Both the position numbers and the translations under genes were made by a program. A DNA stretch of 64,000 bases from Vombatus ursinus (taxonomy: Eukaryota; Chordata; Mammalia; Diprotodontia; Vombatidae): NCBI RefSeq assembly GCF_900497805.2, contig NW_020954610.1, positions 17,082,535-17,146,534 on the forward strand, read 5' to 3'. A model generated the notes under the pieces. It did no database searches. It saw only the letters and a list, made by a program, of their open reading frames with translations, and was not told where the DNA came from. Of the stretch, positions 54,141 to 64,000 are shown one piece after another (positions within the stretch are counted from its first letter, which is position 1; the number at the start of each line of letters is the position of its first letter).

Positions 54141-54744
54141 GAAACACATAGCAATGAGGATATCCAAGATGAGAGGGTGATTAACAGAGTCAAATGCAAC
54201 AGAGAATGATGAAGGTTGATAAAAGAGTATTATATTTGCCAATTAATATATCATTGATAACTTTGGAGGGAGCAGTTTCAGTTGAATGATGAGGTTGGAA
54301 GACTGACTGGAAAGGAGTTAGATGAAAATGAGAGTAGAGGAAATGGAGAGAGCCAGTGTAAATGGATTTTTGAAGCAACTTAGTTGAGAAGAGCAGAGGT
54401 AGAGGATGATAGCTATCAAGGACACTAGATCTAATGACTGACTCTTTTTTAAGAAGAAACTTGGGCATGTTTTTAAGCAGCAGGGAAGAAAGTAGTAGGC
54501 AGAGACCAATTGAAGATTACTGGGAATAGGGATGATTGTAGGAGCAATCCACTGGAGAAGATGACAGGGGATGAGTTGTGGCCTTGGCAAGGTGAAGGTC
54601 CGCCAGAGACTGGAGTGAAGGAAGAAAGAGTAGTGAATGTCAGAGGGATGTGAGATGAGAATGGTAAACAAGGGAGTTAATGAATGGCAAAATATGAGGT
54701 AAGGCAACCAGCTGAAAGGATGGATGGTAGAATATCTTCATGAC

Positions 54745-54980
54745 TTGTAAAGGAATAACAATATAAAAACCTTTTCTTTACATGTTCTTTAGGAATTTAA
54801 TACCAACTTTTCTTTGTTGTTACCCCTTACTGACTGTGATTTTGTTGCTCAGTGGGGGAAATCAATTCATCAAGGTGTCTTAATCAATCCCTTCCCCTTG
54901 CTACATTCAAATTTAAGCCTTAAAACAAGTTTTTTTTTCCTCTTACAAGTTTGACCACATGGCTATAATAATCACCATAA
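54745..54980. other. Unassigned sequence
   Basis: Nothing recognised. Confidence 0.35.
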
Positions 54981-54984
54981 TAAT

Positions 54985-55200
54985 TCTAGGAAGGCTTGGC
55001 ATATTGAATAGAAAGTTGGTCTCAAACCAGCTTGAAGAAGACTTGGGTTCAAATCCAACAAGTCTGACACACACTGGTTGTCTGACCCTGGCACAAATAT
55101 CACAGTGTCCCATTCAACCCTTTAAGATTATCAATTGCAGAGCAGGTACTAGTTTGCATTGTTAGAAAGAGTCTTTTTACTGGGAATTCCCCATAACTAT
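54985..55200 (+). repeat. Marsupial tRNA SINE, third type
   Basis: 'gaagacttgggttcaaatcc', 'cattcaaccctttaagatta', 'caattgcagagcaggtacta', 'gtttgcattgttagaaagag' and 'actgggaattccccataac'. Confidence 0.75.
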
Positions 55201-55201
55201 G

Positions 55202-55850
55202 AGGTCTGGTTCAAAAATAATTCTAGAAAATTATCTACTAAGTCAGAAAGGCTCTGTGAACTGTCAGTGGAAGGAATGGCCACCAAAGTTGTAAATAGGG
55301 TAGAACAACGAGGGCTTTTCCTAGCTGTCAAACTAGAGAGCACTGTTAGTGTCTTCGCTCTTTCAGAACATAAAAACAACTGAGTTTCACAATGAGGTGT
55401 CAAGAATAATTAATTAAATTTGGTAAAAATTAGGTAATTTGGTAAAAAGTAAGCCACTAGATAGGCCACCTTTCTCCCTACCCCTGTTGTCCTCTGTTAT
55501 TGGAATAAGCACCCCCAGATGAACTCCTTAATGATTCTGCCCTGTCCTGCTCCATCCTCTGCAAACAGCCTACCCAAATGGTGGCTTAAGGGAATGAGGC
55601 TGGTAAATATGAGTGTGTGAGAGGGGGTATTGCTCAATCATATGTCCCAAGAACTGAAATCTCAATCCCCTAAAAGTTATTTGAGGGTGCCTTTATTTCT
55701 GCTTGCTCCAGGAATGGTTTTGGTGCCCACATCATAGAAATTAGAGATCTTTGAAGTACTAAAGAAGTAATTTGAGAAATTAAAAGTACTATCAATGGCA
55801 AATTTCATTGAAACAGTAGATACCTTATGGGGGAAAGAAGCATGAAGTAG
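55202..55850. other. Unassigned, apparently unique sequence
   Basis: The open frame 55159-55383 begins in the SINE and has no recognised domain. Confidence 0.4.
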
Positions 55851-55854
55851 GAGA

Positions 55855-56000
55855 AACTATTATGGACTGAGATTCAGAATCTGAGTTCTAGTCTTGGCTT
55901 GAGACCTCAATTTCCATATCTGTAAAATTAGAGCATAAATAGGTGGATTTTGAAGCCCCTTCCAGCTTCAACATGTATGATTTCATGAATCTCCTCTAAA
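55855..56000 (+). repeat. MIR-family CORE-SINE, diverged
   Basis: 'actgagattcagaatctgag', 'caatttccatatctgtaaaa' and 'gaagccccttccagcttcaa'. Confidence 0.65.
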
Positions 56001-56004
56001 ATCT

Positions 56005-56370
56005 CTTATTTGGAGATTTTTGCATAGGTTCTACTTCATAAAATTATTTTCTGACTTTCTATTATAAGGGAGTTTTGTGCCATTTATTAACCAGGTTATC
56101 TAATTTTGACCAAAAATTTTACAAATGAGTACCATGAACCATCCTGAGTTGGTGTTGTCATGCATCTTATTAAATGCAAGAGATTAGGAGTAAACAGTTG
56201 GGGATTTGGAATATCATAATTTCCTGAGAGATAAGCTAGTACATAATCTAGACTACATCTGTTTTTTAACTAGTCCTATAATTTCACTGTGATAGGGAAC
56301 TTCCAGGGGGTAAACTTCCTTTACCAATGCAAATCTGCCTCACAAGTTAAAGTCTTAGAGAGATGCTAAC
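56005..56370. other. Unassigned sequence
   Basis: Nothing recognised. Confidence 0.35.
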
Positions 56371-56374
56371 ATCT

Positions 56375-56965
56375 GATATTTTCTTTCTTTGTCAAATTTG
56401 ACAATCAGATGGGTATGAGATGGAACTTCAGACTTGCTTTTAATTTGCATTTCTCTAATTATTAGTGATGTGGAACATTTTTAATATGGCTTTTTAATAG
56501 CTTGAATTTCTTCCTTAGAAGACTGTGTGTTCATATTCTTTGAACGTTTATCAACAGGGAGATGGCTCTTAATCTCATAAATTTGAATCAATTAGTATAT
56601 ATCTTGGAAATGAGTGAGACCTTTATCAGAGAAACTCAGAAAGCTTTCTTTAAACTAATTTTATCTTCCACTTTATCTCTTTGCTTTATGTGATAATACT
56701 GCTCAAAATCATCTCTTGTCCTTCATTTTACAAATGAATTTATATTCTAATTTGGTGTTCTAAATTTGGCAGCCTACACTCTCCATTTGGCAAATCAACT
56801 GTTTGCTGATTGGTGCTTCAGAGCTTTTTTGGCATTTTTGTTGTGGCAATTAATAATTGGCAATGATGTAATTTTTGTTGTCCTTTCCCCGTTTTTGATG
56901 GGGAATTACTTGTTTGAATAGTTCAGGATTATTTGTTTCAAGTATACTCTAAATCCTTTTCTTAT
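56375..56965 (-). repeat. L1 3' region, minus strand
   Basis: Antisense L1: 'ttaatttgcatttctctaat', 'tattagtgatgtggaacatt', 'gaatttcttccttagaagac', 'cctttatcagagaaactcag'. Confidence 0.75.
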
Positions 56966-56976
56966 TATTATTCTTT

Positions 56977-57020
56977 CTTCTTGTTTTTTGTTTTTTTGTT
57001 TATTTGTTTGTTTGTTTTGC
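56977..57020. repeat. (TTTG)n tract
   Basis: TTGTTTTTTGTTTTTTTGTTTATTTGTTTGTTTGTTTT-type run. Confidence 0.85.
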
Positions 57021-57024
57021 TAAT

Positions 57025-58120
57025 CCTGATCTTTGCTCTGACAAAGCAAAGGTCTGTCTATTAATAGCAGATCTTTTCTGTTAAAGTATAATTATTTTCT
57101 TACAATGTTATTTGTTGCTTACTATATCTAGCACTTACTAACTTTTCTCAAAGAAAGTACTCATTATAGAAAGGCAAAAGGCTTCAGAGTAATCTACAAG
57201 TTCCTGGTTTTTTCTCAATCCTTTGCCCCTAAAACTTGCTTTCCCATGAATTTCTCACTGTAGTTAACTATTCTTACCTTTATACTAAAGTTATCAAATA
57301 TCAGAGTGTGTACTGATTTAATTTGAGGGTCTTATCAAGTTCTTTATAGAATCTTTAACAGCAAGTGTTGGTACATAAGCTGCAATTATTTTCATGAGGC
57401 AATACTCATTTACACTTTTTGCAATGCTCATCATTGGTATTGCAATATGTGATGACCAAATATACTAAGAAATAGTGTTTCTTATTACCTTTGGACATAT
57501 GATAAAACCTATCCCATCAATTCCCTTCTTTGGAGTACCTGTGAGCCCTCCATCCTTTTAGTTGTACTCTACCTACCTTCCTCTCTCCCTTTTCTCCCTC
57601 TTTCTTTCTAGCTCTCCGTCCCCGTTTTCCAATTAGAGTAAAAATGTCAAAATTGATATTCTTGATATTGATTGATATTTATAACAACCCCCGCCTCCAG
57701 TATTATGTCCAGTGATTCATTACTGGAGAAGGATCTCATGTTTAAAGTACCAATGATTACATTACAGTTTGTAGACAGTCCAGAAACTGTTGCTCGTAGC
57801 TCCTTTTATCCCCTTTCACACTACTGTAGAAGTGAAAGGGGTAAACAGAACTGAAGCCCTTTCTGTATTTTAATTTTTGTGGGTTGCAATAACCAAAAAG
57901 TTCATCACTTAGTTGTCAGTCTTTCCATAATTAGGTTGGTCCTCAGAAAAATAGACTCACACTGTTGCTGGGGCCATACTCAAAGTCTTTCCAGCATGGT
58001 AAAATCAGGTAGAACTTGTGATCTGATGGCCTAGCCTTCAAGAACCCAGAGTCACCTGAATACCATGGTGAGGCATCAGGATAGGAATTTATGGAGTAAG
58101 TGAAACTGTTTTTAAACTTA
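57025..58120. other. Probably an old, decayed LINE; family not settled
   Basis: Blocks such as 'caagtgttggtacataagct', 'gcaataaccaaaaagttcat' and 'gatggcctagccttcaagaa' give the impression of an antisense LINE, but I cannot assign a clade. A 10-bp hairpin lies at 57810-57841. Confidence 0.3.
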
Positions 58121-58127
58121 ATTAATA

Positions 58128-58690
58128 TTGGGTGTCTAAAAAGTCTTAGTGTCATTTTAAGTTTTAATAACTTCAGAAAAATAAATGCTACAAAGGTTAA
58201 CTATTTTAAAATATTCATATTTCTTATCAAAATTCAATACAACCAAAATTTTATGATATACATCATTCTAGACGATTTTTAAATTTTGTAAAAACTTTCA
58301 CTAGCTGCATAGTGACTGAAAGAATTGCACTCATAATCCTAGCCATGAGATCAACCCCCTAAAAACAAGAATTGGATGAATACATGATGGTTTTGATGTG
58401 ACACCACGAGGAGAAGTCCAATGAAGATAGATCACGTTACTGAGGTGATAGACACAGGCGACTGGTCAAGCTAGAGGACCTCCTCTACTATTTTATTTGG
58501 CTAAATATCATCCAAAAACTGTTGCACACACAATGTTAAAATGAAAATTTTTATTCAAAATTCACAAAACTAAATAAGTGTAAAAGAAACCTAGATAATT
58601 AAACTTTCAAATGATTTTTAATATTTGTAACATTTATATTTTTGAAGTTACTAAAGTTTAAAATTTCAATAAGATTTTTGAGACACCCTG
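58128..58690 (-). mobile_element. Mariner (Tc1/mariner) internally deleted derivative, 563 bp
   Basis: Flanked by TA (58126-58127 and 58691-58692). The ends, TTGGGTGTCTAAAAAGTCTT and the complement CAGGGTGTCTCAAAAATCTT, extend into terminal inverted repeats of about 70 bp at roughly 80% identity by eye. On the minus strand, about 58370-58500, translation gives RDLSSLDFSSWCHIKTIMY. This matches the mariner transposase end SPDLTPLDFFLWGHVKTLVY, including the last aspartate of the catalytic triad in SLDF. Autonomous mariners are about 1.3 kb, so over half is missing. Confidence 0.85.
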
Positions 58691-58692
58691 TA

Positions 58693-59000
58693 CATCAATA
58701 ATGATTTTTTCAGTATGAGTAATTTTCTCCCAATTGAGTTGGAAAACTCCTCCATATCTTAATAAACAATTTCATGAGCTAGTCTTCCCCTCCCCCCAAA
58801 AAAATCACCAATGGATGGCTAACCTTCAGGTGAGAAGCCTCTCAGAACTTAGCCAGATTGGTCCTTGGATCCTGGGATCAAAACATTGTCAAATTGGTAG
58901 AAACTGTCAAAATTCATGCTCCATAAGCAAAGTCTTTAAGAACATTGTATCACTGCGTGTTGGACCTGGCCTCTGGAAGACCTGTGGTTCACTCTCACCC
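58693..59000. other. Unassigned sequence
   Basis: Nothing recognised. Confidence 0.35.
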
Positions 59001-59005
59001 TAAAC

Positions 59006-59158
59006 CAGAGGGTCTTAACCTTTTTTAAAATCATGAACCTTGTTGGCATCTGGGGAAGTTTATGGACCTTTTGTCAGGAGAATTTTAAAATTTAATGTGA
59101 CGTAAAAGCAAAAAGTATCAATGAAACTTTTTAAATTGGCTATTACAGGAAAACCTTG
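59006..59158. mobile_element. hAT-type MITE fragment
   Basis: Begins 'cagagggtcttaacctttt' and continues 'tcatgaaccttgttggcatc' and 'gaagtttatggaccttttgt', as in the MITE at 34792-35005. The far terminal repeat is not found. Confidence 0.65.
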
Positions 59159-59189
59159 GTCTCCTTGACCTCCTTAAGGCAATATTAAG

Positions 59190-60475
59190 AAGTCTGTCAT
59201 CAGCAGCCCCATGTCCCCTTTCAATGATCTTATCCTCTCTCTTCTCCTGAACCTACAATTCATGCTATCTCAAGTTTTCTGCCCTATTTGGGTATACTTG
59301 TGCCAGAGAAGTTACTTTCTCCCCTGAATCTCAACTTTCATCCCACCTTTGCTGCCATACATCATTATATATGAAATCGTAAGCCTACCCAGAACATATT
59401 TTTCTTGTGACAGATTAGAAGAGGAGGGGAAAAGTAGGAGGAAATCCATCCAACATTCTCTAGCAGTCCTTCATCCTGTCACTGGTTGACTGAACTGTCA
59501 ATTACCATCAGAACAGCTAGAATTATACATTAATCTATTAAATCTGGCTGGCTGATTGAAAGCTCAATTTGTAGCTGAGGTGGAGGTAAAGGTAGGAGAA
59601 AGTACTTCTCAACCTATATTTTGACTTCCCCAAAAACTGTGATATTTAGGGTATTACATTAGTGCAACACTCCAACATATGGTCCTATAAATAATCCTTA
59701 CCCATATAGTTTCTGTGAAGATTGGTTCAGGTTTACATAAATCTTTAGAGATGCAAACCATAGTAACTAGCAGATTCTATTATAACCTTAATGTTTTTGT
59801 AATGGTGATGATGCTCCTACCATACATTAGTAATTAGAAAAATCAGGATCTTAACATTTTATATTGCATCTCCCTTCTCTGTTTTACCAGAAGGGTAAGG
59901 GCAAATTTAATAAATGTCTAAAATGCTGACAGAGTTGCAGATGGACCATGTGAAAGGTTTTAATGAGCAATCCTTTTATAACCTTGACTTCATTACTTGT
60001 GAATTCATTTAGGAAGAATGATGTTTCATCCATGTTCAGTTATTGACAGAATTAGTGTCTGCCTACTAGTGTTAAAATGCTTGGTCCCAATGTAGTTACA
60101 TGCTTAATGTTTTTAATATGGTAAAAGTCCCAAGAACTTAAGAATTAAGAAATGGTTTATCACATTTTCATCACCTTTTCCTCTCTGAGGATAGCAAATA
60201 GATTGCCCTTTTTAGACTATTGGGTCATACGCTTTGCTCAGATAAAGTGTCAAGTGTGTGGAACTGGTAAATAAACTCTCTTTATCCTCTCAGCTCCTAA
60301 GCTGTATAACCATAGCTGGAGGAAAAGGAGAAATAATGGGAACTAATAGCTAATTAAAACTTAAGGCTTATAATAACAGGATATGCTGAGGAAAGCAAAG
60401 CTTTCATAATACAGTGTCACCCTAAATGTTTACACATCAGGAAATAAGAGGGCAAGGGAATAGAATAGAATAGAA
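59190..60475. other. Repeat-poor island, unassigned
   Basis: About 1.3 kb in which I recognise no repeat, although the window is mostly repeats. AT-rich, with no long frame. Conserved non-coding DNA is possible but untested. Confidence 0.4.
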
Positions 60476-60479
60476 ATAG

Positions 60480-61375
60480 AAAGGAAAGAATGTTTCCTTT
60501 TTGAAAAATAAAGTTTTATTGATATCCCTTTTTACATTAGCTGAATTTCTCCTTGTGTCTCTTCCCCTCCTAGAGATCCATCTCACACAACAAACATGTT
60601 TAAAGAAAGAAAAAGAGGAAGAAGAGAAAAAATAAGCAAAACAAATCATAGGAATGGGAATGGGGTTGTCTTCTCATATCTCATATTTAGAGCCATGTTT
60701 GTTCTTTGTAATTTTGCAGTATTAACTTTATATTTGTGTGTGTGTGGTTCTTGTTATTTCCATTTACATTGTTGTAGTCATTTTTTTGTGGTTCTGCTTA
60801 CTTTACTGCACATCAGCTCATGTATGTCTTTCCACACATCTCTCATTCTTTATGTTCAACATTTCTTACAGTACAGTAATATTCCATTACATTTATGTAC
60901 CACAATTGGTTAAACCATTCCCTAATAATGGTATCTACTTTATTTCCAGTTCTTTGTGGTTACCAAAAAAATGCTGCTATAAATAATTTGGTGTATAGAA
61001 AAAGGTCTTCTTATAGGTCAGTTAGGTGGTGCAGTTGATAGTAAGACTTGAAGTCTGGAAGACCTAAGCCACCTTCTAGCTGTGTAATCCTAGGCAAGTC
61101 ACTTAACCTTTGCCTGCCTTAGTTTCCTATTTTGTTGAATAGGCTTAATAATAGCATCAATATTCCAGGTTTCTTGTGAGGATCAAATGAGTTAACATAT
61201 GTAGTGCACTATATAAACACTATTAGCAGCAGCAGCACAATTAATGACTTCCTTGGGGCTCATGCCTAGTAGTAGAATCTTTGGGTCAAAACATATGAAC
61301 ATTTGAGTCAATTTATTTGCATAATTCTAAATTAGTTTCCATAATGTTTCACAGCTGGAGAACATTTTCAAGCAG
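60480..61375 (-). repeat. L1 3' region, minus strand, split by a SINE
   Basis: 'taatattccattacatttat', 'gtaccacaattggttaaacc', 'cattccctaataatggtatc' and 'aatgctgctataaataattt', then, beyond the SINE, 'ggctcatgcctagtagtaga' and 'tctttgggtcaaaacatatg'. Confidence 0.8.
61010..61245 (+). repeat. tRNA-headed MIR-core SINE inserted in L1
   Basis: 'gtcagttaggtggtgcagtt', 'ctaggcaagtcacttaacct', 'ttcttgtgaggatcaaatga' and 'gtagtgcactatataaacac'. Confidence 0.82.
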
Positions 61376-61379
61376 GTGA

Positions 61380-61670
61380 TCACCTTGCAGATGTCAAAAG
61401 CCTCACATTCCTTTCAATGAATAACATCAGGAAGAATGGTAAAGATCTCCACTAAGTTGATATCATGAAGCTTCCCAGAGAAGAAAGGAAACAGAAAACA
61501 GCCTCCTAAAGGTGTTTCAGGTAGTAGCATTTATCTAGAAAACATCATGAAAACAGTTACAGATGAGATGGAGAAGGATATATTAGGTTAGAAGTCAATA
61601 GCAGCTGTTTAGTTTCTAATTGCCCAATATAGCTACTGAACTCCATAAAATTTCTACCCTCCACCAAAAT
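61380..61670. other. Unassigned sequence
   Basis: Nothing recognised. Confidence 0.35.
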
Positions 61671-61671
61671 C

Positions 61672-61935
61672 ACAGGATAATAGACCTAGATCTGGAAGGA
61701 ACCCTACAGGTCATCTGGTCCAACACCTTCATTTTATTGATAAAAATGATAATGGTTTACATTTAAATAGTGCTTTAAATTTTAAAAAGCACATCATATA
61801 GATGATCTCATTTGGTAAAGCTTACCCTCATTTTACAGATGAGTAAACTGAGGCCAAGAGAGGTTAACTGACATGCCCAATGTTACACAGGTAGCAGACC
61901 TGGCATTTAAATGAGCTCGTTCCTCATGACTCCAT
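61672..61935 (-). repeat. MIR/MON1-like CORE-SINEs, composite
   Basis: A MIR3-type start 'gacctagatctggaaggaac...ggtcatctggtccaacacc' is followed by a second reverse-complement MIR with 'ggtttacatttaaatagtgc', 'ttttacagatgagtaaactg' and 'aatgttacacaggtagcaga'. Confidence 0.78.
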
Positions 61936-61939
61936 GTAT

Positions 61940-62160
61940 AGAATTTCAAGTTCCACAACACCATAACCTTTACCCAAAACATGTTTTCTTTCAGTTCCTC
62001 TTCCTTTTCCTCTTTCCCAGCATTCTTTATGGTAGTGATCAAGATGGACAGGTCCATTGGAGGGCAAAGTAAAAAGGTCCACTGTGACAAAAAAATTAAC
62101 TACTAGTATAGGAGTGAGTTTGTCACTGCAGGTTGTCATGTAGAGGCTAGATGACCATTT
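61940..62160. other. Unassigned sequence
   Basis: Nothing recognised. Confidence 0.35.
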
Positions 62161-62165
62161 GTTTT

Positions 62166-62320
62166 TCATTTTTTTGTTTTTTAGGCAATTGGGGATAAGT
62201 GACTTGCCTAGGGTCACACAGCTAGTAAGTGTCAAGTGTTTGGTCTGAGGCCGGATTTGAACTCTGGTCCTCCTGACTTCAGGGCCAGTACTCTATCCAC
62301 TGTGCCACCTAGCTGCTCCC
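62166..62320 (-). repeat. Short tRNA SINE (WSINE-type)
   Basis: 'ggcaattggggataagtgac', 'gggtcacacagctagtaagt', 'ccggatttgaactctggtcc' and 'ccactgtgccacctagctgc', with a T-rich start. Confidence 0.92.
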
Positions 62321-62374
62321 GTTAATTTTATTGTAAAACAGCTTTAATTGTCAGCAAGTTTTTACTTCTCAGAT

Positions 62375-62550
62375 TACCCTCCATCTCCTCTGAATTTATT
62401 TTTTGTATACCTGGTTATTTGCATGATTTCTTCTTCAATAGAATGTATGCTCCCTGAGAGCTGGCGATTTTTTTTAAACCTTTCTTTTTATATCCAGCTC
62501 AGTCCCTGACATAAAGGTAAGAGCTTAATAAATTATTGTTGACTGCCTGG
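62375..62550 (+). repeat. LINE-2 3' tail
   Basis: 'tagaatgtatgctccctgag', 'atatccagctcagtccctga', 'agcttaataaattattgttg'. Confidence 0.75.
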
Positions 62551-62551
62551 C

Positions 62552-62808
62552 TTATATTGAACTGAAATATGTCTCCTTTCATTGCTGACCAGTGATTAAA
62601 TCTTTATGCCTGCTAGAGCTGAGCAGAATAAGTTTATTCTCTTTTTCACGTGGCAACCTTTCAGATAGTTGAAAACAGCCATCATCCTTATCATCCCTTA
62701 AATGGGAAACGTAATCTGTAGCTCATACTTTATTTTCAAAGTAACCTAAGTCACAGTAAACCTCTTTCCTTCCCCTTTGCTTCTATTGAACCTGGCCATC
62801 TTGATCAT
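62552..62808. other. Unassigned sequence
   Basis: Nothing recognised. Confidence 0.35.
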
Positions 62809-62811
62809 TTA

Positions 62812-63268
62812 TTGTTCAGTCATTTAATCATGTCCAACTCTTCCTGATCTCATGGACCAGAGGTGGGGAACCTGTGACCTTGGGGCCACATGTGGCTCTC
62901 TAAGACCTGAAGTACAGCCCTTTGAATCCAAACTTCACAGAACAAATCCCCTTAATAAAAGGATTTATTCTGTGAAACTTGAACTCAGTAAAAAGGCTGC
63001 ACCCAAGTACCTAGAAGACCACATGTGGCCTCGAGGCCGTAAGTTCCCCACCCCTGCCATGGACCATAGCATGCCAACACTATCTGTGGGGTTTTCTTGG
63101 CAGAGATACTGGAGTAATTTGCCATTTTCTTCTCCAGTGGATTAAGGTAAATAGAAGTTAAGTGACATCTCCAGGGTCACACGACTAGACTGAGGTGGAT
63201 TTGAATTCAGGTCTTCCCAACTTCTGGCCCAGCACTCTCTCCACTGAGCCACCTAGCTGCTTCCTGTC
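62812..63268 (-). repeat. MAR1-like SINE split by a hAT MITE
   Basis: Outer parts: 'ttattgttcagtcatttaat' and 'ccaactcttcctgatctcat' at the left; 'gtggggttttcttggcagag', 'gaagttaagtgacatctcca' and 'cactgagccacctagctgct' at the right. They join into one reverse-complement SINE. Confidence 0.9.
62858..63056. mobile_element. hAT-type MITE (199 bp) with 8-bp target duplication
   Basis: Starts CAGAGGTGGGGAAC and ends GTTCCCCACCCCTG, giving terminal inverted repeats of at least 14 bp. 'ccacatgtggc' is also present near both ends. The flanks TCATGGAC (62850-62857) and CCATGGAC (63057-63064) form an 8-bp duplication with one mismatch. No transposase. The open frame 62852-63145 simply crosses it. Confidence 0.92.
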
Positions 63269-63289
63269 TTGATCACAACCATTAAGAAC

Positions 63290-63362
63290 TGAGAGAAAGA
63301 GGAAAAGAAAGGGAAAGAAAAGGACAGGACAGGACAAGAAAGGAAAGGGAAAAGAGAAGGGA
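63290..63362. repeat. (GAAAG)n/(GGACA)n purine-rich tract
   Basis: Runs of GAAAGG, AGGACAGGACAGGAC and GGAAAGG. Confidence 0.85.
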
Positions 63363-63499
63363 GAAAGTCTCTTTCACTCCATTCCTCACCTTTCTCCTTG
63401 TATCAGTCAGCCTTCTTGGAACTAGATGGCAGGTGACTAGAAATTATCTCTACCAACACTATATGTTTATCTTAGATAAAATTTTTCTTAGATTATGAG

Positions 63500-63705
63500 G
63501 CAGATCTGATATCCATTGAATGGAGCACTGGACTTGGCGTCAGGAAGACCTGAGTTCAAAACCTGTCTCAGACATTTACTAGATGTGTGACCCTGAGTAA
63601 GTCACTTAACTACTGCTGCCTCAGTGTCCTCACCTATAAGATGGGAAAAATAATGACTCCTATCCCCTGCCCCCATGTTGTTGTGGGAACAAATTGTTAG
63701 ATCAG
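63500..63705 (+). repeat. tRNA-headed MIR-core SINE
   Basis: 'gaatggagcactggacttgg', 'gtcaggaagacctgagttca', 'gtaagtcacttaactactgc' and 'ctcacctataagatgggaaa'. Confidence 0.8.
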
Positions 63706-63854
63706 TTATATCAGTTTCCTGAGATTTCATTTTGTTTTGGTCTGATTGTCAGAATCAAAAAATTGAAGGTTCTCTTTCAGGATTTCAGCTATTGTCCAGC
63801 TTAGTGCCTCACCTCTGAAAATCATATATAACTTTTGTTATCTTAGTGTAGTAA

Positions 63855-64000
63855 GAATTAGTCTGGTGGAGTGGCTAGAGAACTGGTCTTAGGGGCTTGA
63901 AATCCTGCCTCTGACACATACTAGTTGTGTGATCCTAGGGAGTCAATTAGTCTCTCAGTGTTCCAGGTGACTGCCTCAGATTATACATCAGAGAAGGTGC
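63855..64000 (+). repeat. Marsupial tRNA SINE, third type, cut by the window edge
   Basis: 'tggtggagtggctagagaac', 'ctgcctctgacacatactag' and 'ctctcagtgttccaggtgac'. The 3' part lies outside the window. Confidence 0.75.

Larger units (their letters stand above)
51240..54740 (-). repeat. LINE-2 minus-strand copy, split by an ERV retrocopy
   Basis: The left part (51240-51553): 'gtttgagtttgagatgtcta', 'gagaaggcccaggtcagagc', 'tttggggtacgcaaagagtt'. The right part (54040-54740): minus-strand translation has QSVFQPHHSTETAPSKVIND, the L2 RT start. The sequence reads across the insertion site as 'atccagtaaagaaatctgag'. Confidence 0.85.

Noticed and set aside
62852-63145. 97-codon plus frame at the hAT MITE
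   Set aside because: It crosses SINE and MITE boundaries, and the MITE carries no transposase.

Overview
This window looks like non-coding mammalian DNA from a marsupial. The main evidence is the repeat content: MAR1-like tRNA-headed SINEs whose tails match an RTE (BovB-like) LINE, short tRNA SINEs of the WSINE type, marsupial-type L1 and ORF1-only (HAL1-like) LINEs, and many old CORE-SINEs (MIR/MON1-like), LINE-2 and CR1/L3 fragments. The short SINEs resemble the type I associate with Australasian marsupials, and the SINE1 typical of opossum was not seen. An Australidelphian source is therefore my best guess, but it is an inference.

I found no convincing host exon, tRNA, rRNA, snRNA, CpG-island promoter or CRISPR array. 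Almost every longer open frame lies inside a repeat or reads through low-complexity DNA. The window is probably intergenic or intronic.

Layout. 0-7.8 kb: SINEs, two degraded minus-strand L1 copies, L2 tails and an unassigned, less AT-rich stretch (4.3-5.1 kb). 7.8-10.7 kb: a nearly full-length but decayed RTE LINE on the minus strand with endonuclease and reverse-transcriptase domains. Its leader is shared, in inverted form, with an interspersed repeat that recurs at 10.7-11.3, 19.4, 38.3 and 38.9-39.4 kb. 11-25 kb: MIR, L2, an L1 3' end (14.9-16.5 kb) and a CR1/L3 reverse-transcriptase remnant (24.2-24.8 kb). 25-32 kb: an L1 tangle holding a 10-N assembly gap, a solo LTR with a 4-bp target duplication, an 81-bp inverted repeat of L1 sequence, and a nearly complete ORF1-only LINE (27.7-30.6 kb). 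32-42 kb: mostly unassigned DNA with L1/L2 tails, a hAT MITE and a second 10-N gap inside a TTCT microsatellite. 43-50 kb: a long L2 copy, a CR1/L3 tail and an L1 inserted into a MIR with a 14-bp target duplication.

51.5-54.0 kb holds the most interesting object. It is an endogenous-retrovirus fossil that starts at the predicted cap site of its R region, ends in a second R plus an A-tract, and is bracketed by a 12-bp direct repeat inside an L2. That is the layout expected of a retroviral transcript copied back by LINE machinery, rather than of a normal provirus. 54-64 kb: L1 and L2 remnants, a 563-bp mariner derivative with about 70-bp terminal repeats (58.1-58.7 kb), a fairly repeat-poor island (59.2-60.5 kb), and a hAT MITE nested in a MAR1-like SINE (62.8-63.3 kb).

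All alignments were made by eye against remembered family consensus sequences. Boundaries are approximate unless a target duplication is quoted.
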